DNA of 64,000 bases from Oceanidesulfovibrio marinus (GTDB taxonomy: Bacteria; Desulfobacterota; Desulfovibrionia; Desulfovibrionales; Desulfovibrionaceae). Below the pieces are notes generated by a model, which was not told the DNA's origin, ran no database searches, and saw nothing but the letters and a program-made list of their open reading frames with translations. Position 1 is the stretch's first letter, and each line of letters starts with the position of its first letter. Where the stretch lies: contig NZ_CP039543.1 of assembly GCF_013085545.1 (NCBI RefSeq), positions 3,751,322 to 3,815,321 on the forward strand. Direction: 5' to 3'. Shown here one piece after another: positions 36,887 through 45,224 of this stretch. The position numbers and the translations under genes were made by a program.

Positions 36887-37573
36887 TTACGCCGCAGCGG
36901 TGTGCATCTTGAGGAGGGCGTTCGTCGCCTCGCCACCGCGTGCCAGTCTGTGGGCAATGATGTCCTGTACGGTGAGCACCGGCAGGCCGTGCTTCTCGCC
37001 GAACTTCATGATCTCAGGCAGCCGCGCCATAGTGCCGTCCGGGTTGGTCAGCTCGCAGAGCACGCCGCAGGGGGAGTAGCCGGCCAGGCGCATCAGGTCC
37101 ACGGTGGCCTCGGTATGGCCGGCCCGTTCCAGCACGCCGCCGGGCTTGGCGCGCAGAGGAAAGACGTGGCCCGGGCTGCGGATGTCCTCCGGCAGGGCGC
37201 CGTCTGCTGCGGCCGCGTGGATGGTGCAAACCCGGTCCGCGGCGGAGACGCCGGTAGTTACGCCCTTGGATGCCTCGATGCTTATGGTGAAGGCGGTCTG
37301 GTAGGGGCTCTGGTTGTCCAGGACCATCATGGGCAGGCCCAGGGACCGGACCTTCTCGTCCGTCAGGCAGAGGCAGACAATGCCGCTGCACTCGCGGATG
37401 AGCATGGCCATTTGGGGTTCGGTGAGTGTTTCGGCCGGAAAGATGAGGTCGCCCTCGTTCTCGCGGTTCTCGTCGTCCACCACGAGCACGCCGCCGCCTG
37501 CCGCCAGGTTGGCAAGGGCATTGTCGATACGTTGCTGGGGGGTGCCGAAACGGTCCAATAGCGACTGATTCAT
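36887..37573 (-). CDS. ribB: 3,4-dihydroxy-2-butanone 4-phosphate synthase
   Basis: Cytoplasmic riboflavin-pathway enzyme making the four-carbon unit of the xylene ring from ribulose 5-phosphate. The 228-residue protein is a RibB-only form, not the RibBA fusion: it stops after the DHBP synthase domain. The Mg-binding [13 protein letters not shown] near 31-43, [20 protein letters not shown] near 94-113 and the catalytic [26 protein letters not shown] segment are intact. An FMN riboswitch lies 138 bp upstream on the same strand, so it is repressed when FMN is plentiful. It is alone, with the other rib genes elsewhere. Confidence 0.97.
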   Translation of the reverse strand: MNQSLLDRFGTPQQRIDNALANLAAGGGVLVVDDENRENEGDLIFPAETLTEPQMAMLIRECSGIVCLCLTDEKVRSLGLPMMVLDNQSPYQTAFTISIEASKGVTTGVSAADRVCTIHAAAADGALPEDIRSPGHVFPLRAKPGGVLERAGHTEATVDLMRLAGYSPCGVLCELTNPDGTMARLPEIMKFGEKHGLPVLTVQDIIAHRLARGGEATNALLKMHTAAA

Positions 37574-37710
37574 GGGTACGCTCCTTCGAAGATTGATGTA
37601 CCAGAATCAGGGCGTAGGGTGATACGGCCCAAGACGCGCGCGGCGATCGCCACACGGTCCGGGGCTGCGCGTGGCGCATGAACAGCGCACACGGGCAAGC
37701 TCTGCGTCAT

Positions 37711-37853
37711 CCTCTTCCATCCGGACTGTAACCGTCGGCTCTGGCGTCGCACCAGATCTGCTTGACCCTCCGTCACGATGACGGAGGCGCTCGCGGGCTC
37801 CCCGATTACTCGGGATACCGCCGGTGGGGAATTCCACCCCGCCCTGAGAATAC
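37711..37853 (-). promoter_or_regulatory. FMN riboswitch (RFN element)
   Basis: On the minus strand the conserved RFN order is present: TCAGGGCGGGGTGGAATTCC at the 5' side, then CCCCACCGGCGGTA, the GAGTAATC bulge region, AGCCCGCGAGCGCC, a variable GACGGAGG-type stem, CAGATCTGGTG, AGAGCCGACGGTTACAGTCC and GATGGAAGAGG. The 3' part down to the ribB start (37574-37710) is the expression platform. It binds FMN and controls ribB. Confidence 0.95.
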
Positions 37854-37859
37854 GTGGAG

Positions 37860-38199
37860 TTGTCGTGCACCCAGGAGGGGGGTGGTGTCAAGGGGAGAGC
37901 CCGTGAGGAATAATGCAATACTGTGAAGCTGAAATTCTTTTTAAAATAAGAACCGCAAGTAAAAAATAAAAAATCTGATGTTTGTTTACAAATCAACATG
38001 AATGCAATATAGTCGTTAAAAATATAATTGTATAAATGAAGGAGGTGACTCGTAGCCGCTTGCAATGGTAATATATTATAATACCATAAAGTATAAAACA
38101 AATAAATTATTAAGAGGTAAGAATATGAAATTCAAAATTAATTTGAAATTTCAAATTGATGTAGATGTAATAAAGATTATGTGTACAGAGATAGTATTC
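37860..38199. other. AT-rich island with a short interrupted frame
   Basis: Base composition falls sharply compared with the flanks, suggesting transfer. Visible are a hairpin (ATGGTA at 38065, TACCAT at 38082) and, after AGAGG, an ATG at 38125 opening a frame (MKFKINLKFQIDVDVIKI...) that stops at TGA 38203 just inside the IS element. It may be the 5' remnant of a gene cut by the insertion. Confidence 0.55.
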
Positions 38200-39372
38200 A
38201 CCTGACACTCCGCCCCTGGCGGGGTGATGGCTACGCTGCTTCTTCTTTTTCTACCTCTGCTTCGTTGATTACGATGCCGTCCAGGAACGCTTGGTAGGGC
38301 ACTCGGCCGTCCATGCCGCGGCCCTGATGGGTGCGTTCCCGGTTATAGTGGTTCAGGTAACTATCCAAATCCTCTTGCATTTCCTCCACCGATTCGTACC
38401 ACTTCTCGCGGCCCTTGATGCGGAAATGTTCGTCGAGCAGCGTCCGATGCAGCCGCTCCACGAAACCGTTGCTTTGCGGCCTCCGAACCTGTGTCGTGCG
38501 ATGTTCAATACCTTCTAATTGCAGGAACAATTCGTACGGATGCCTGTCCGGTCGACCGCAAAACTCGCGACCATTGTCCGACAGAATCGTGGAGATGCGC
38601 GCGGCGTGCTCCTCGAAGAACGGCAGCACGTCTTCATTCAGCACGTGAACCGCGGTGACCGGCAGCTTGGTGGTGTAGAGTCGGCCCCAGGCGTAGCGGC
38701 TGTGGCAGTCGATAACAGACTGTAAATACACGCGTCCAACGCCTTTGAGCGTGCCCACGAAGAAGGTGTCCACGGCCACGAGGTCGCCGGTGTGGCGCGT
38801 CTCGATGTGTCGGTCGCGGAACTCGGGGCTGAAGCGCTCCAGAACGCGAATCTGCTCGTCCGAGAGTTCGAGGCGCTGCGCCCGCACGCTCTTCTCCAGC
38901 CGTAGCAGTCGCTCGTGTCGGGTGAGCAAGCCGTGCCGGCTCCAGACGCCGCGGACGCCGCCGGAGCTGACCTGAACGCCCTGCAGGACAAGCTGTTGGG
39001 CGACGCGGAGCGGGCCGTACGTGGGGTGGGCCAAGCAGTAGTCGAGGATTGCCTGCTCGACAGCCTCGTCAACGCGGTTGGGATGCGGGCCTCGCGGCCC
39101 GGGCAGACGATCCAGCAGGCCTTCAGCGCCGAAGGTCTGGTAATTGCGCCGGATTTCGTAGAATTGCTGCCTGGAATAGCCCATGATTTTGCAGGCTTTG
39201 CTGACGTTTCCCAGCTCGGTAGCCAGCTCTAGCAGACTCATCTTCCTTCGTGCTACTTTGCGTTTCGTGGTCATGGCGTTCTCCTCGCTGCGGGTTGGAT
39301 GAAGCTTCGCAACTCCATCGATACCCAGCCAGGGACGGCATGACCACAACCTTTTGGTGGTCAGTGTCAGGT
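38200..39372 (-). mobile_element. IS481-like insertion sequence
   Basis: About 1,173 bp bounded by 10-bp perfect inverted repeats ACCTGACACT (38200-38209) and AGTGTCAGGT (39363-39372). Each end continues into a different small internal hairpin. It carries one transposase gene. No clear target duplication is visible. It sits between an AT-rich island and the PEBP gene. No second copy is in the window. Confidence 0.85.
38231..39274 (-). CDS. IS481-family-like DDE transposase
   Basis: A 347-residue transposase: an N-terminal helix-turn-helix (MSLLELATELGNVSKACKIMGYSRQQFYEIRRNY) for end binding, a second HTH near 80-110, and an rve-type integrase core. The catalytic triad appears as Asp in VAVDTFFVG, Asp in ILSDNGREFCG and Glu in QSNGFVERLHRTLL, so it looks active. 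ATG 39274 was chosen from GAGGAG 6 bp upstream. The C-terminal RVPYQAF segment is typical of this family. Confidence 0.9.
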   Translation of the reverse strand: MTTKRKVARRKMSLLELATELGNVSKACKIMGYSRQQFYEIRRNYQTFGAEGLLDRLPGPRGPHPNRVDEAVEQAILDYCLAHPTYGPLRVAQQLVLQGVQVSSGGVRGVWSRHGLLTRHERLLRLEKSVRAQRLELSDEQIRVLERFSPEFRDRHIETRHTGDLVAVDTFFVGTLKGVGRVYLQSVIDCHSRYAWGRLYTTKLPVTAVHVLNEDVLPFFEEHAARISTILSDNGREFCGRPDRHPYELFLQLEGIEHRTTQVRRPQSNGFVERLHRTLLDEHFRIKGREKWYESVEEMQEDLDSYLNHYNRERTHQGRGMDGRVPYQAFLDGIVINEAEVEKEEAA

Positions 39373-39390
39373 TATATCCATCTCAGTTCA

Positions 39391-39425
39391 ACCGGCCCGA
39401 ATCATCTCGATCCGGGCCGCTTCAA
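39391..39425. terminator. Terminator-like hairpin downstream of the PEBP gene
   Basis: CGGCCCG...CGGGCCG with loop containing ATCATCTCGAT. The same 28-nt core, with one change, recurs at 40105-40132 on the other side of the PEBP gene. The tail on the minus strand lacks a T-run; on the plus strand CTTCAATTTT follows. Confidence 0.6.
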
Positions 39426-39441
39426 TTTTCCAGTCATACCG

Positions 39442-39981
39442 TCATCTTCCGTACGTCGTCGTGATGCTCGCCTTGGCCAGGGTGTGGTCCTTCATCATGA
39501 AGCCCACCATGGCTGCCGAGCTGTCAGGCGCGAGGTCGAGCTTTTCCATGTCCAGGGCGTGAACCGTGAAGACGTAGCGGTGCGCCGGGCCGGGTGGCGG
39601 GCAGGCCCCGCCGTATCCGGTGCTGCCGTAGTCGTTGCGCGCCTGCACCGCGCCTTTGGGCAATCCCTGGCCGCTGCCGGCGCCGGCCGGGAAAGAGCGC
39701 GCCGTGGCCGGGATATTGAACACCACCCAGTGCCACCAGCCGCCGTCCCTGGGCGCGTCCGGATCGAACACCGTAACGGCAAAGCTCTTGGCGCCTTCCG
39801 GTGGGTCGGACCACTCCAGCGCCGGGGAGATGTTCTCGCCCGTGCAGCCGAAGTTGTTGAGCACCTGGGCGTTGGGCAGGGGCTGGCCCTCGCTGATGTC
39901 CGGGCTTTTCAGGGTGAAGCCGCCAGCCCAGGCCGGAACGGCGAGGCAGATAACCAGAATCAGCGTGATGATTGCGCGCAT
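39442..39981 (-). CDS. Exported PEBP-family protein (YbhB/YbcL type)
   Basis: A 179-residue member of the phosphatidylethanolamine-binding-protein/RKIP-like family. A signal peptide (ITLILVICLAVPAWAG) sends it to the periplasm. The family signatures FTVFDPDAP-like (AVTVFDPDAPRDGG), WWHWVVFNIP and GYGGACPPPGPAHRYVFTVHAL are present and form the anion pocket. Function in bacteria is poorly known. ATG 39981 was chosen from AAGGAGG 6 bp upstream. It is flanked on both sides by near-identical terminator hairpins. Confidence 0.93.
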   Translation of the reverse strand: MRAIITLILVICLAVPAWAGGFTLKSPDISEGQPLPNAQVLNNFGCTGENISPALEWSDPPEGAKSFAVTVFDPDAPRDGGWWHWVVFNIPATARSFPAGAGSGQGLPKGAVQARNDYGSTGYGGACPPPGPAHRYVFTVHALDMEKLDLAPDSSAAMVGFMMKDHTLAKASITTTYGR

Positions 39982-40102
39982 GGCGTCCTCCTTGCGGTGT
40001 GTATCATGCGTGGTTTGGAACCCGCTGTCACGGCCCGGCCAAAGAATGCCTGGAAGGAATAGTGCACACGGCGGTCTGGGAAAAGATCTGCAGCTCAACA
40101 TA

Positions 40103-40137
40103 AAACCGGCCCGAATCATTTCGATCCGGGCCGGTTT
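40103..40137 (-). terminator. Terminator of the acyl-CoA synthetase gene at 40164
   Basis: AAACCGGCCCG/CGGGCCGGTTT, 11-bp perfect stem, followed on the minus strand by TTTATGTT. Works in both directions in principle. Near-copy of the hairpin at 39391. Confidence 0.8.
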
Positions 40138-40163
40138 GTTTTCAGGTCAGCGTGTGGCGGGCG

Positions 40164-41840
40164 TCAGCCCGCCTGCTCGTCCCGCTCGCGGATCTCGGCG
40201 CGTTTGATCTTGCCGCTGATGGTCTTGGGCAGCTCATCTACGTAGTCCACCACGCGCGGGTACTTGTACGGCGCGGTGACCTTTTTTACGTGGTCCTGGA
40301 TGTCCTTGGTCAGCTCCTCCGAGGGCTCGTAGCCCTGGGCGAGGACCAGTGTGGCCTTCACGGCCTGGCCGCGCACCGGGTCCGGCACGCCTGTCACCGC
40401 AGCCTCAACAACGGCCGGGTGGGAGACCAGCGCCGTCTCCACCTCGAACGGCCCGATGCGGTAGCCCGAGCTTTTGATGAGGTCGTCGTTGCGGCCCATG
40501 AACCAGTAGTAGCCGTCCTCGTCGGCCCAGGCCTTGTCGCCCGTGTGGTAGAAGCCGTCGTGCACCACGGTCGCGGTCTTTTCCGGCTCGTTCAGGTAGC
40601 CGGTGAACAGGCCGAGGTTTCTGCCCTCGCCCAGGCGGATGCAGATCTCGCCTTCCACGCCGGGGGGGCAGGGGTCGCAGTTGTCGTCCAGCAGCACGAT
40701 ATCCCAGCCCGGGGCCGGCTTGCCGATGGAGCCGGGCTTGGGCTCCATGAAGGGGAAAGTCACGAGCTGGAGACAGGTTTCGGTCTGGCCGTAGCCCTCG
40801 TAGATGTCCATGCCTGTGGACAGCTTCCAGGACTCGAACACGCTGGAGTTCAGCAGCTCGCCGGCCGTGGTGCAGTGGCGCAGGGACGAGAGGTCGTAGC
40901 TGGTGACCTCCTCGCGCACGAGGAAGCGGTACACCGTGGGCGGCGCGCAGAACGAGGTGATCTTGTGCGCAGCCAGGATCTCCAGCAGCGCGTCCGGGGT
41001 GAACTTGCCGCGGAAGTCCCAGGTGAAGATGCAGGCGCCGGCCAGGAGCTGGCCGTAGAACTTGCCCCACACGGACTTGCCCCAGCCCGTGTCGGACAGG
41101 GTCAGGTGCAGGTCGCCGGGCCTGAGATCGTGCCAGTACATGCCGGTGGTGAGGTGGCCCAGGGGATAGGTGTGCGTGTGGGTCACCATCTTGGGCATGC
41201 CCGTGGTGCCGGAGGTGAAGAAGATGTAGAGCAGGTCGGAACCGCCGGGCCGCCGGCCGTCCGGCCGGGTGTACACGAAGTCGTCCGTGCCGTCGGCGCG
41301 GACATCGTCGTAGCGGGTCCAGCCCGCCGGGGGCTCGGCCTCGCCCACGCTCACCAGTAGGGAGAGGGATGGGCTGTTGGGCCGGGCCTCGTCCGCCTTG
41401 GCCGCCAGACCGTCCTCGCAGATGATGGCCTTGGCCTTGGCGCACTCCACGCGGAACTCGATGTCCTTGGGCGTGAGCAGATGGGGGCCGGGAATGGCCG
41501 CGGCGCCCAGCTTGTGCAGGGCCAGCACGGTGATCCACCACTCCACGCGGCGGTAGAGCATGATCAACACGGTGTCGCCGGGGCCGATGCCACGCTTGGC
41601 CAGGCCCTCGGCCAGGCGGGAGGACTCGTTGCTGAAGAAGGCGAGGTCCAGGTCGCGGCGGTTGCCGGCGTCATCCACGTGGACCATGGCCGGCCGGGTG
41701 GGGTCCTGGGCGGCTTCGGCGTCCAGAAAGTCGTAGGCGAAGTTGAAGTTCTCAGGGACGGTGACGGAGAATTGTTCGAGAAACTCCTCGTAGGAGCCCG
41801 GCTTGAGCTTGCCGGAGGGGTGCACGGTATCGAGCAGCAC
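40164..41840 (-). CDS. AMP-forming acyl-CoA synthetase (medium-chain/benzoate-CoA ligase-like)
   Basis: A 558-residue ANL-superfamily enzyme activating a carboxylic acid to its CoA thioester through an acyl-AMP. The P-loop-like TSGTTGMPKMVTHTH is near 217, the ATP-contacting YEGYGQTETC near 345, YHTGDKAWADEDGYYWFMGR near 430 and the C-terminal catalytic Lys in TISGKIKRAEIR. The SDTGWGKSVWGKFYGQLLAG segment is typical of the acetyl/medium-chain acyl-CoA synthetase branch. It lies 11 bp after the cupin-XRE gene on the same strand, forming one of two regulator-synthetase pairs facing away from each other. Exact substrate unknown. Confidence 0.92.
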   Translation of the reverse strand: MLLDTVHPSGKLKPGSYEEFLEQFSVTVPENFNFAYDFLDAEAAQDPTRPAMVHVDDAGNRRDLDLAFFSNESSRLAEGLAKRGIGPGDTVLIMLYRRVEWWITVLALHKLGAAAIPGPHLLTPKDIEFRVECAKAKAIICEDGLAAKADEARPNSPSLSLLVSVGEAEPPAGWTRYDDVRADGTDDFVYTRPDGRRPGGSDLLYIFFTSGTTGMPKMVTHTHTYPLGHLTTGMYWHDLRPGDLHLTLSDTGWGKSVWGKFYGQLLAGACIFTWDFRGKFTPDALLEILAAHKITSFCAPPTVYRFLVREEVTSYDLSSLRHCTTAGELLNSSVFESWKLSTGMDIYEGYGQTETCLQLVTFPFMEPKPGSIGKPAPGWDIVLLDDNCDPCPPGVEGEICIRLGEGRNLGLFTGYLNEPEKTATVVHDGFYHTGDKAWADEDGYYWFMGRNDDLIKSSGYRIGPFEVETALVSHPAVVEAAVTGVPDPVRGQAVKATLVLAQGYEPSEELTKDIQDHVKKVTAPYKYPRVVDYVDELPKTISGKIKRAEIRERDEQAG

Positions 41841-41851
41841 TGGTCTCTCCT

Positions 41852-42409
41852 TTATATGATGACGTCGAGGAAGGTGGCGTCCTGCCCGTCCAGGGCGCGC
41901 AGGGCGTGTGCCGTCTTCGAGGAGAAGTACAGGCTGTCGTGCGGTTCCATGACCAGGACATCGTTCTCCAGGGTGATTTCGAGCCGGCCTTCGAGCATGT
42001 AGATGAACTCCTCGCCGGGGTGGCTGTTGAATGACAGCTCGGCATCTTCGGCAAAGGGCACGGTGACGATGAAGGGCTCCATGGAGGGCCGGAAGAAGCG
42101 GTAGGCAAGGGACTTGTACTTGTATGCCTTGCGGCGGTCCACGGACAGGCCCTTGCCAGCGCGGACCAGGCTGTAGCCGCGCAGGTGGGCATTGTCGCCC
42201 GTGAGCAGGGCTGTCAGGTCCACGTCGAACGCCTTGGCCACCTCGAACAGGTAGCTGACCGGGACCTCGGTGTCGCCTTCCTCGTAAGAACGCACTTCAT
42301 CCACGCTCACATGGGCGCGGGCAGCAAAATCCTCAATGGTGAAGTCGAGGGCGTCGCGCAGACCCTTCAATCGCGCGGCGATCTCCCTGGTATGGTTGTC
42401 CGGGGGCAC
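41852..42409 (-). CDS. XRE-family regulator with C-terminal cupin domain (a)
   Basis: A 185-residue regulator: HTH_3-type DNA-binding domain (about 8-65, LKGLRDALDFTIEDFAARAHVSVDEVRSYE) followed by a cupin sensor domain (about 105-185, with SHPGEEFIYMLEGRLEITL). The GTG at 42409 was chosen from AAGGAGG 6 bp upstream. Cupin-XRE proteins often bind a metabolite of the pathway they control; pairing with the acyl-CoA synthetase gene suggests an acyl or acyl-CoA effector (inference). Confidence 0.9.
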   Translation of the reverse strand: MPPDNHTREIAARLKGLRDALDFTIEDFAARAHVSVDEVRSYEEGDTEVPVSYLFEVAKAFDVDLTALLTGDNAHLRGYSLVRAGKGLSVDRRKAYKYKSLAYRFFRPSMEPFIVTVPFAEDAELSFNSHPGEEFIYMLEGRLEITLENDVLVMEPHDSLYFSSKTAHALRALDGQDATFLDVII

Positions 42410-42720
42410 GGTTCCTCCTTTGGGCTGTTCGCGCCTGGGGGGCGCTGTTGGATGTACCGGATCGCGCCTGGGGTTGTGCGGGTGCAATCCGCTTTCGTGT
42501 TGTCGAAAAAACATGTCATGTCAAACACTCATTACCATAGAGTGACGGCTGCAACAGCGAAGACGCGCGGCAGTTCCCCGATATCAGCGGTAGGAAAAGG
42601 GGTGGCGGATTGTATGGATTTCGGGTAGCAGATGCGACCGGAGGTTGCTCGGTTTACAGGCGAACCATACTTGGTAAACCGGGATGGGAAAAAACGCTCC
42701 AAGCCAGGGGAGGCTAACGA
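42410..42720. other. Divergent control region between the two regulator-synthetase pairs
   Basis: No gene seen. It must hold both divergent promoters. It contains the inverted repeat at 42650-42681 and a smaller one (CACTC/GAGTG around 42526-42544). Confidence 0.65.
42650..42681. promoter_or_regulatory. Inverted repeat, candidate operator
   Basis: CGGTTTAC, 16-nt spacer, GTAAACCG: perfect 8-bp arms 39 bp upstream of the second cupin-XRE start. The size fits an operator for a dimeric XRE regulator, possibly autoregulatory. Confidence 0.55.
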
Positions 42721-43320
42721 ATGCATCCAGAAAAGCTGGGAACGCGGATTCGTACGTATCGCGAGAATCAAGAACTGAGCCGCGCCGAGCTGGCGCAACG
42801 TGCGGAGCTCGACGAGCTGTTTATCGCCGCGCTTGAAGAGGACAACATCGCGCCTTCGCTGGGCCCGTTGATCCGCGTCGCACGGGCGCTCGGCGTACGC
42901 CTCGGCACATTCATGGACGACGACGCCTGCCATGACCTGTGCATTACCCGCAAGGCGGAGCGCCAGAACCTGGCCTCCATCCACACCACCACCGTATCCC
43001 CCACACGGAACGTCAAGGGCAAGGGGCTTGTGTTCCACTCCCTGGGCGCGGCCAAGACCGACCGCCATATGGAGCCGTTTTTCATCGAGATTAACCCCAT
43101 GGACGAGCCCTACGCCGAGGGCGCCGAGCCCCTGTCCTCCCATGAGGGCGAGGAGTTCATCGCCGTGCTCTCGGGCAAAGTGCTCTTTGTCCACGGCAAG
43201 GACCGCTACCTGCTCGAAGAGGGCGACTCCATCTACTACAACTCCATCGTTCCCCACTACGTGGGCTCGGGCGGCAGCGAGACGGCGACCATCCACGCCG
43301 TGCTCTACCTGCCGTGCTAA
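42721..43320 (+). CDS. XRE-family regulator with C-terminal cupin domain (b)
   Basis: A 199-residue regulator with the same plan as the gene at 41852: HTH (5-62, IRTYRENQELSRAELAQRAELDELFIAALEE) and cupin (about 115-198, SSHEGEEFIAVLSGKVLFVHG). The two differ clearly in sequence, so the duplication is old. Its ATG follows GGGGAGG. The acyl-CoA synthetase gene starts 10 bp downstream, so regulator and enzyme form one transcript. Confidence 0.91.
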   Translation: MHPEKLGTRIRTYRENQELSRAELAQRAELDELFIAALEEDNIAPSLGPLIRVARALGVRLGTFMDDDACHDLCITRKAERQNLASIHTTTVSPTRNVKGKGLVFHSLGAAKTDRHMEPFFIEINPMDEPYAEGAEPLSSHEGEEFIAVLSGKVLFVHGKDRYLLEEGDSIYYNSIVPHYVGSGGSETATIHAVLYLPC

Positions 43321-43330
43321 GGGGGCGGAT

Positions 43331-44983
43331 ATGACCCGTCCCGCACTGCGCGAAATCACATTGGGGCAGATGCTCGACGAGATCATCGAGCTCTATCCTG
43401 ACAACGACGCACTGGTGTACGTGGACCGCGACTTCCGGCTGACCTACCGTCAGTTCGGCGAGCTCGTGGACACGCTGGCCAAAGGGCTGATGGCCCTGGG
43501 CGTGGAGCACGGCGAGAAGGTGGCCGTCTGGGCCACCAACGTGCCGTACTGGATCGCCCTGCAGTTTGCCACGGCCAAGATCGGCGCCATCCTGCTCACC
43601 GTGAACACGAGCTACAAACGCTCCGAGCTGGAGTACCTGCTGACCCACTCGGAGTGCGAAAACCTCTTCATCATCGACGGGTACCGCGACTCCGACTACG
43701 TGCAGATCCTCTACGACGTGGCGCCGGAGCTCAAGCACTCCCAGCGCGAGTCGCTCAAAAGCCCCAAGCTGCCGCACCTCAAGCGCGTCTGCTTTCTTGG
43801 ACACGCGAAGCACCGCGGCATGTACTCCCTGCCCGAGATCCTGGGCCTGGCGCGCATGGTCTCCGACGAGGAGTACCAGGCCAGGCAGGACGCCTGCGAC
43901 CCGCACGACGTGGTCAACATGCAGTACACGTCCGGCACCACGGGCTTTCCCAAGGGCGTCATGCTTACCCACTACAACATTGGCAACAACGGCTACTGGA
44001 TCGGCGAGAACCAGCGCTTTACCGAGAAGGACCGCCTCTGCCTGCCCGTGCCGCTGTTCCACTGCTTCGGCTGCGTGCTCGGCGTGCTTGCCGCAGTGAG
44101 CCACGGCAGCTGCCTCGTTGTGCTGGAGGCCTTCAACCCCATCCAGGTCATGGCCTCCGTGGACCAGGAAAAGTGCACCGCGGTTTACGGCGTGCCCACC
44201 ATGTTCATCGCCGTGCTGGAGCACAAGCTCTTCGACCGCTTCGACTACTCCAGCCTGCGCACCGGCATCATGGCCGGATCGCCCTGCCCGGTGCACGTCA
44301 TGCGCCAGGTCATGGAAAAGATGAACATGACCGAGATCACCATCTGCTACGGGCTGACCGAGTCCTCGCCGGTGATGACCCAGACCCTGCCGGACGACTC
44401 GGTACGCCACCGCGTGGAAACCGTGGGCCGCGCCATGCCCGAGATCGAAGTGCGCATCGTGGACCCGGAGACCAACCAGGAGGTCCCGCACGGCGTGCAG
44501 GGCGAGGTCTGCTGCCGGGGCTACAACAGCATGAAAGGCTACTACAACAACCCGGAAGCCACGGCCAAGACCATTGAGGAAACCGGTTGGCTCCACTCCG
44601 GCGACCTCGGCGTGATGGACGACGACGGCTACGTGACCATCAACGGCCGGCTCAAAGATATGATCATCCGCGGCGGCGAGAACATCTATCCCCGCGAGAT
44701 CGAAGAGTTCCTCTATACCATGGAGGGCGTGAGCGACGTGCAGGTGGCTGGCGTGCCCAGCCGCAAGTACGGCGAGGAGGTCGGCGCCTTCATTATCCGC
44801 AAGAAAGGCTCGGATATTGAAGCCGAAGACGTTAAGGACTTCTGCCGCGGCCAGATCGCCTGGCACAAGATCCCCAAGTACATCGCCTTCGTGGACTCCT
44901 ATCCGCTCACTGCCTCCGGCAAGGTGCAGAAGTACAAGCTGCGCGAAGACGCCGCCCGTCTGTTCCCGGAAGCCATGAAGTAG
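43331..44983 (+). CDS. AMP-forming acyl-CoA synthetase (FadD-like)
   Basis: A 550-residue ANL enzyme for fatty or related acids. It has YTSGTTGFPKGVMLTH near 199, the YGLTESSPVMTQT motif near 340, WLHSGDLGVMDDDGYVTINGRLKDMIIRGGENIYPREIEE near 420-455 and the catalytic Lys in TASGKVQKYKLRE. These match the YngI/AcsF2-like medium- to long-chain branch. It differs from the synthetase at 40164, so the two pairs probably serve different acids. Followed by a strong terminator. No beta-oxidation genes are adjacent. Confidence 0.92.
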   Translation: MTRPALREITLGQMLDEIIELYPDNDALVYVDRDFRLTYRQFGELVDTLAKGLMALGVEHGEKVAVWATNVPYWIALQFATAKIGAILLTVNTSYKRSELEYLLTHSECENLFIIDGYRDSDYVQILYDVAPELKHSQRESLKSPKLPHLKRVCFLGHAKHRGMYSLPEILGLARMVSDEEYQARQDACDPHDVVNMQYTSGTTGFPKGVMLTHYNIGNNGYWIGENQRFTEKDRLCLPVPLFHCFGCVLGVLAAVSHGSCLVVLEAFNPIQVMASVDQEKCTAVYGVPTMFIAVLEHKLFDRFDYSSLRTGIMAGSPCPVHVMRQVMEKMNMTEITICYGLTESSPVMTQTLPDDSVRHRVETVGRAMPEIEVRIVDPETNQEVPHGVQGEVCCRGYNSMKGYYNNPEATAKTIEETGWLHSGDLGVMDDDGYVTINGRLKDMIIRGGENIYPREIEEFLYTMEGVSDVQVAGVPSRKYGEEVGAFIIRKKGSDIEAEDVKDFCRGQIAWHKIPKYIAFVDSYPLTASGKVQKYKLREDAARLFPEAMK

Positions 44984-45037
44984 GAGTTTCTGTTAGAAAG
45001 TTGGATAAATAATCGTCCAGAATAATAGACTGGCAAA

Positions 45038-45078
45038 ATGGCCCGGTTCCCACAGCGTGGGGACCGGGCCGTTTCTTT
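45038..45078 (+). terminator. Rho-independent terminator of the second regulator-synthetase pair
   Basis: GGCCCGGTTCCCAC/GTGGGGACCGGGCC stem (one mismatch) with small loop, then GTTTCTTTT, 55 bp after the synthetase stop. Confidence 0.9.
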
Positions 45079-45098
45079 TCATGCCAAGCGCATTTGTA

Positions 45099-45194
45099 TG
45101 GGGGACGCTGTCCCCCAAGCCCCCTGCTGGGTCCATATGATCCCGTTCAGGGGTCCAGGGGAACATTCCCCTGGCCGCCGGAGGCAAAAAAACG
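45099..45194. repeat. Dispersed palindromic repeat, copy 3
   Basis: Begins GGGGGACGCTGTCCCCC and ends with GGGTCCAGGGGAACATTCCCC and TGGCCGCCGGAGGC; the last string is repeated directly after seven A (to 45209). Related to copies at 32617 and 33299 and, for its first part, to 9388-9411. Noncoding. Confidence 0.75.
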
Positions 45195-45224
45195 CAGCCG
45201 CCGGAGGCTTTTCTTTAATTATTC

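Noticed and set aside
37607-38101. Minus-strand open frame across the riboswitch and AT-rich island.
   Set aside because: It overlaps the FMN riboswitch and has no ribosome site or coding character.
42932-43330. N-terminal extension of the FadD-like gene into the upstream regulator.
   Set aside because: The extra residues are the out-of-frame shadow of the cupin-XRE gene; ATG 43331 begins the conserved synthetase sequence.
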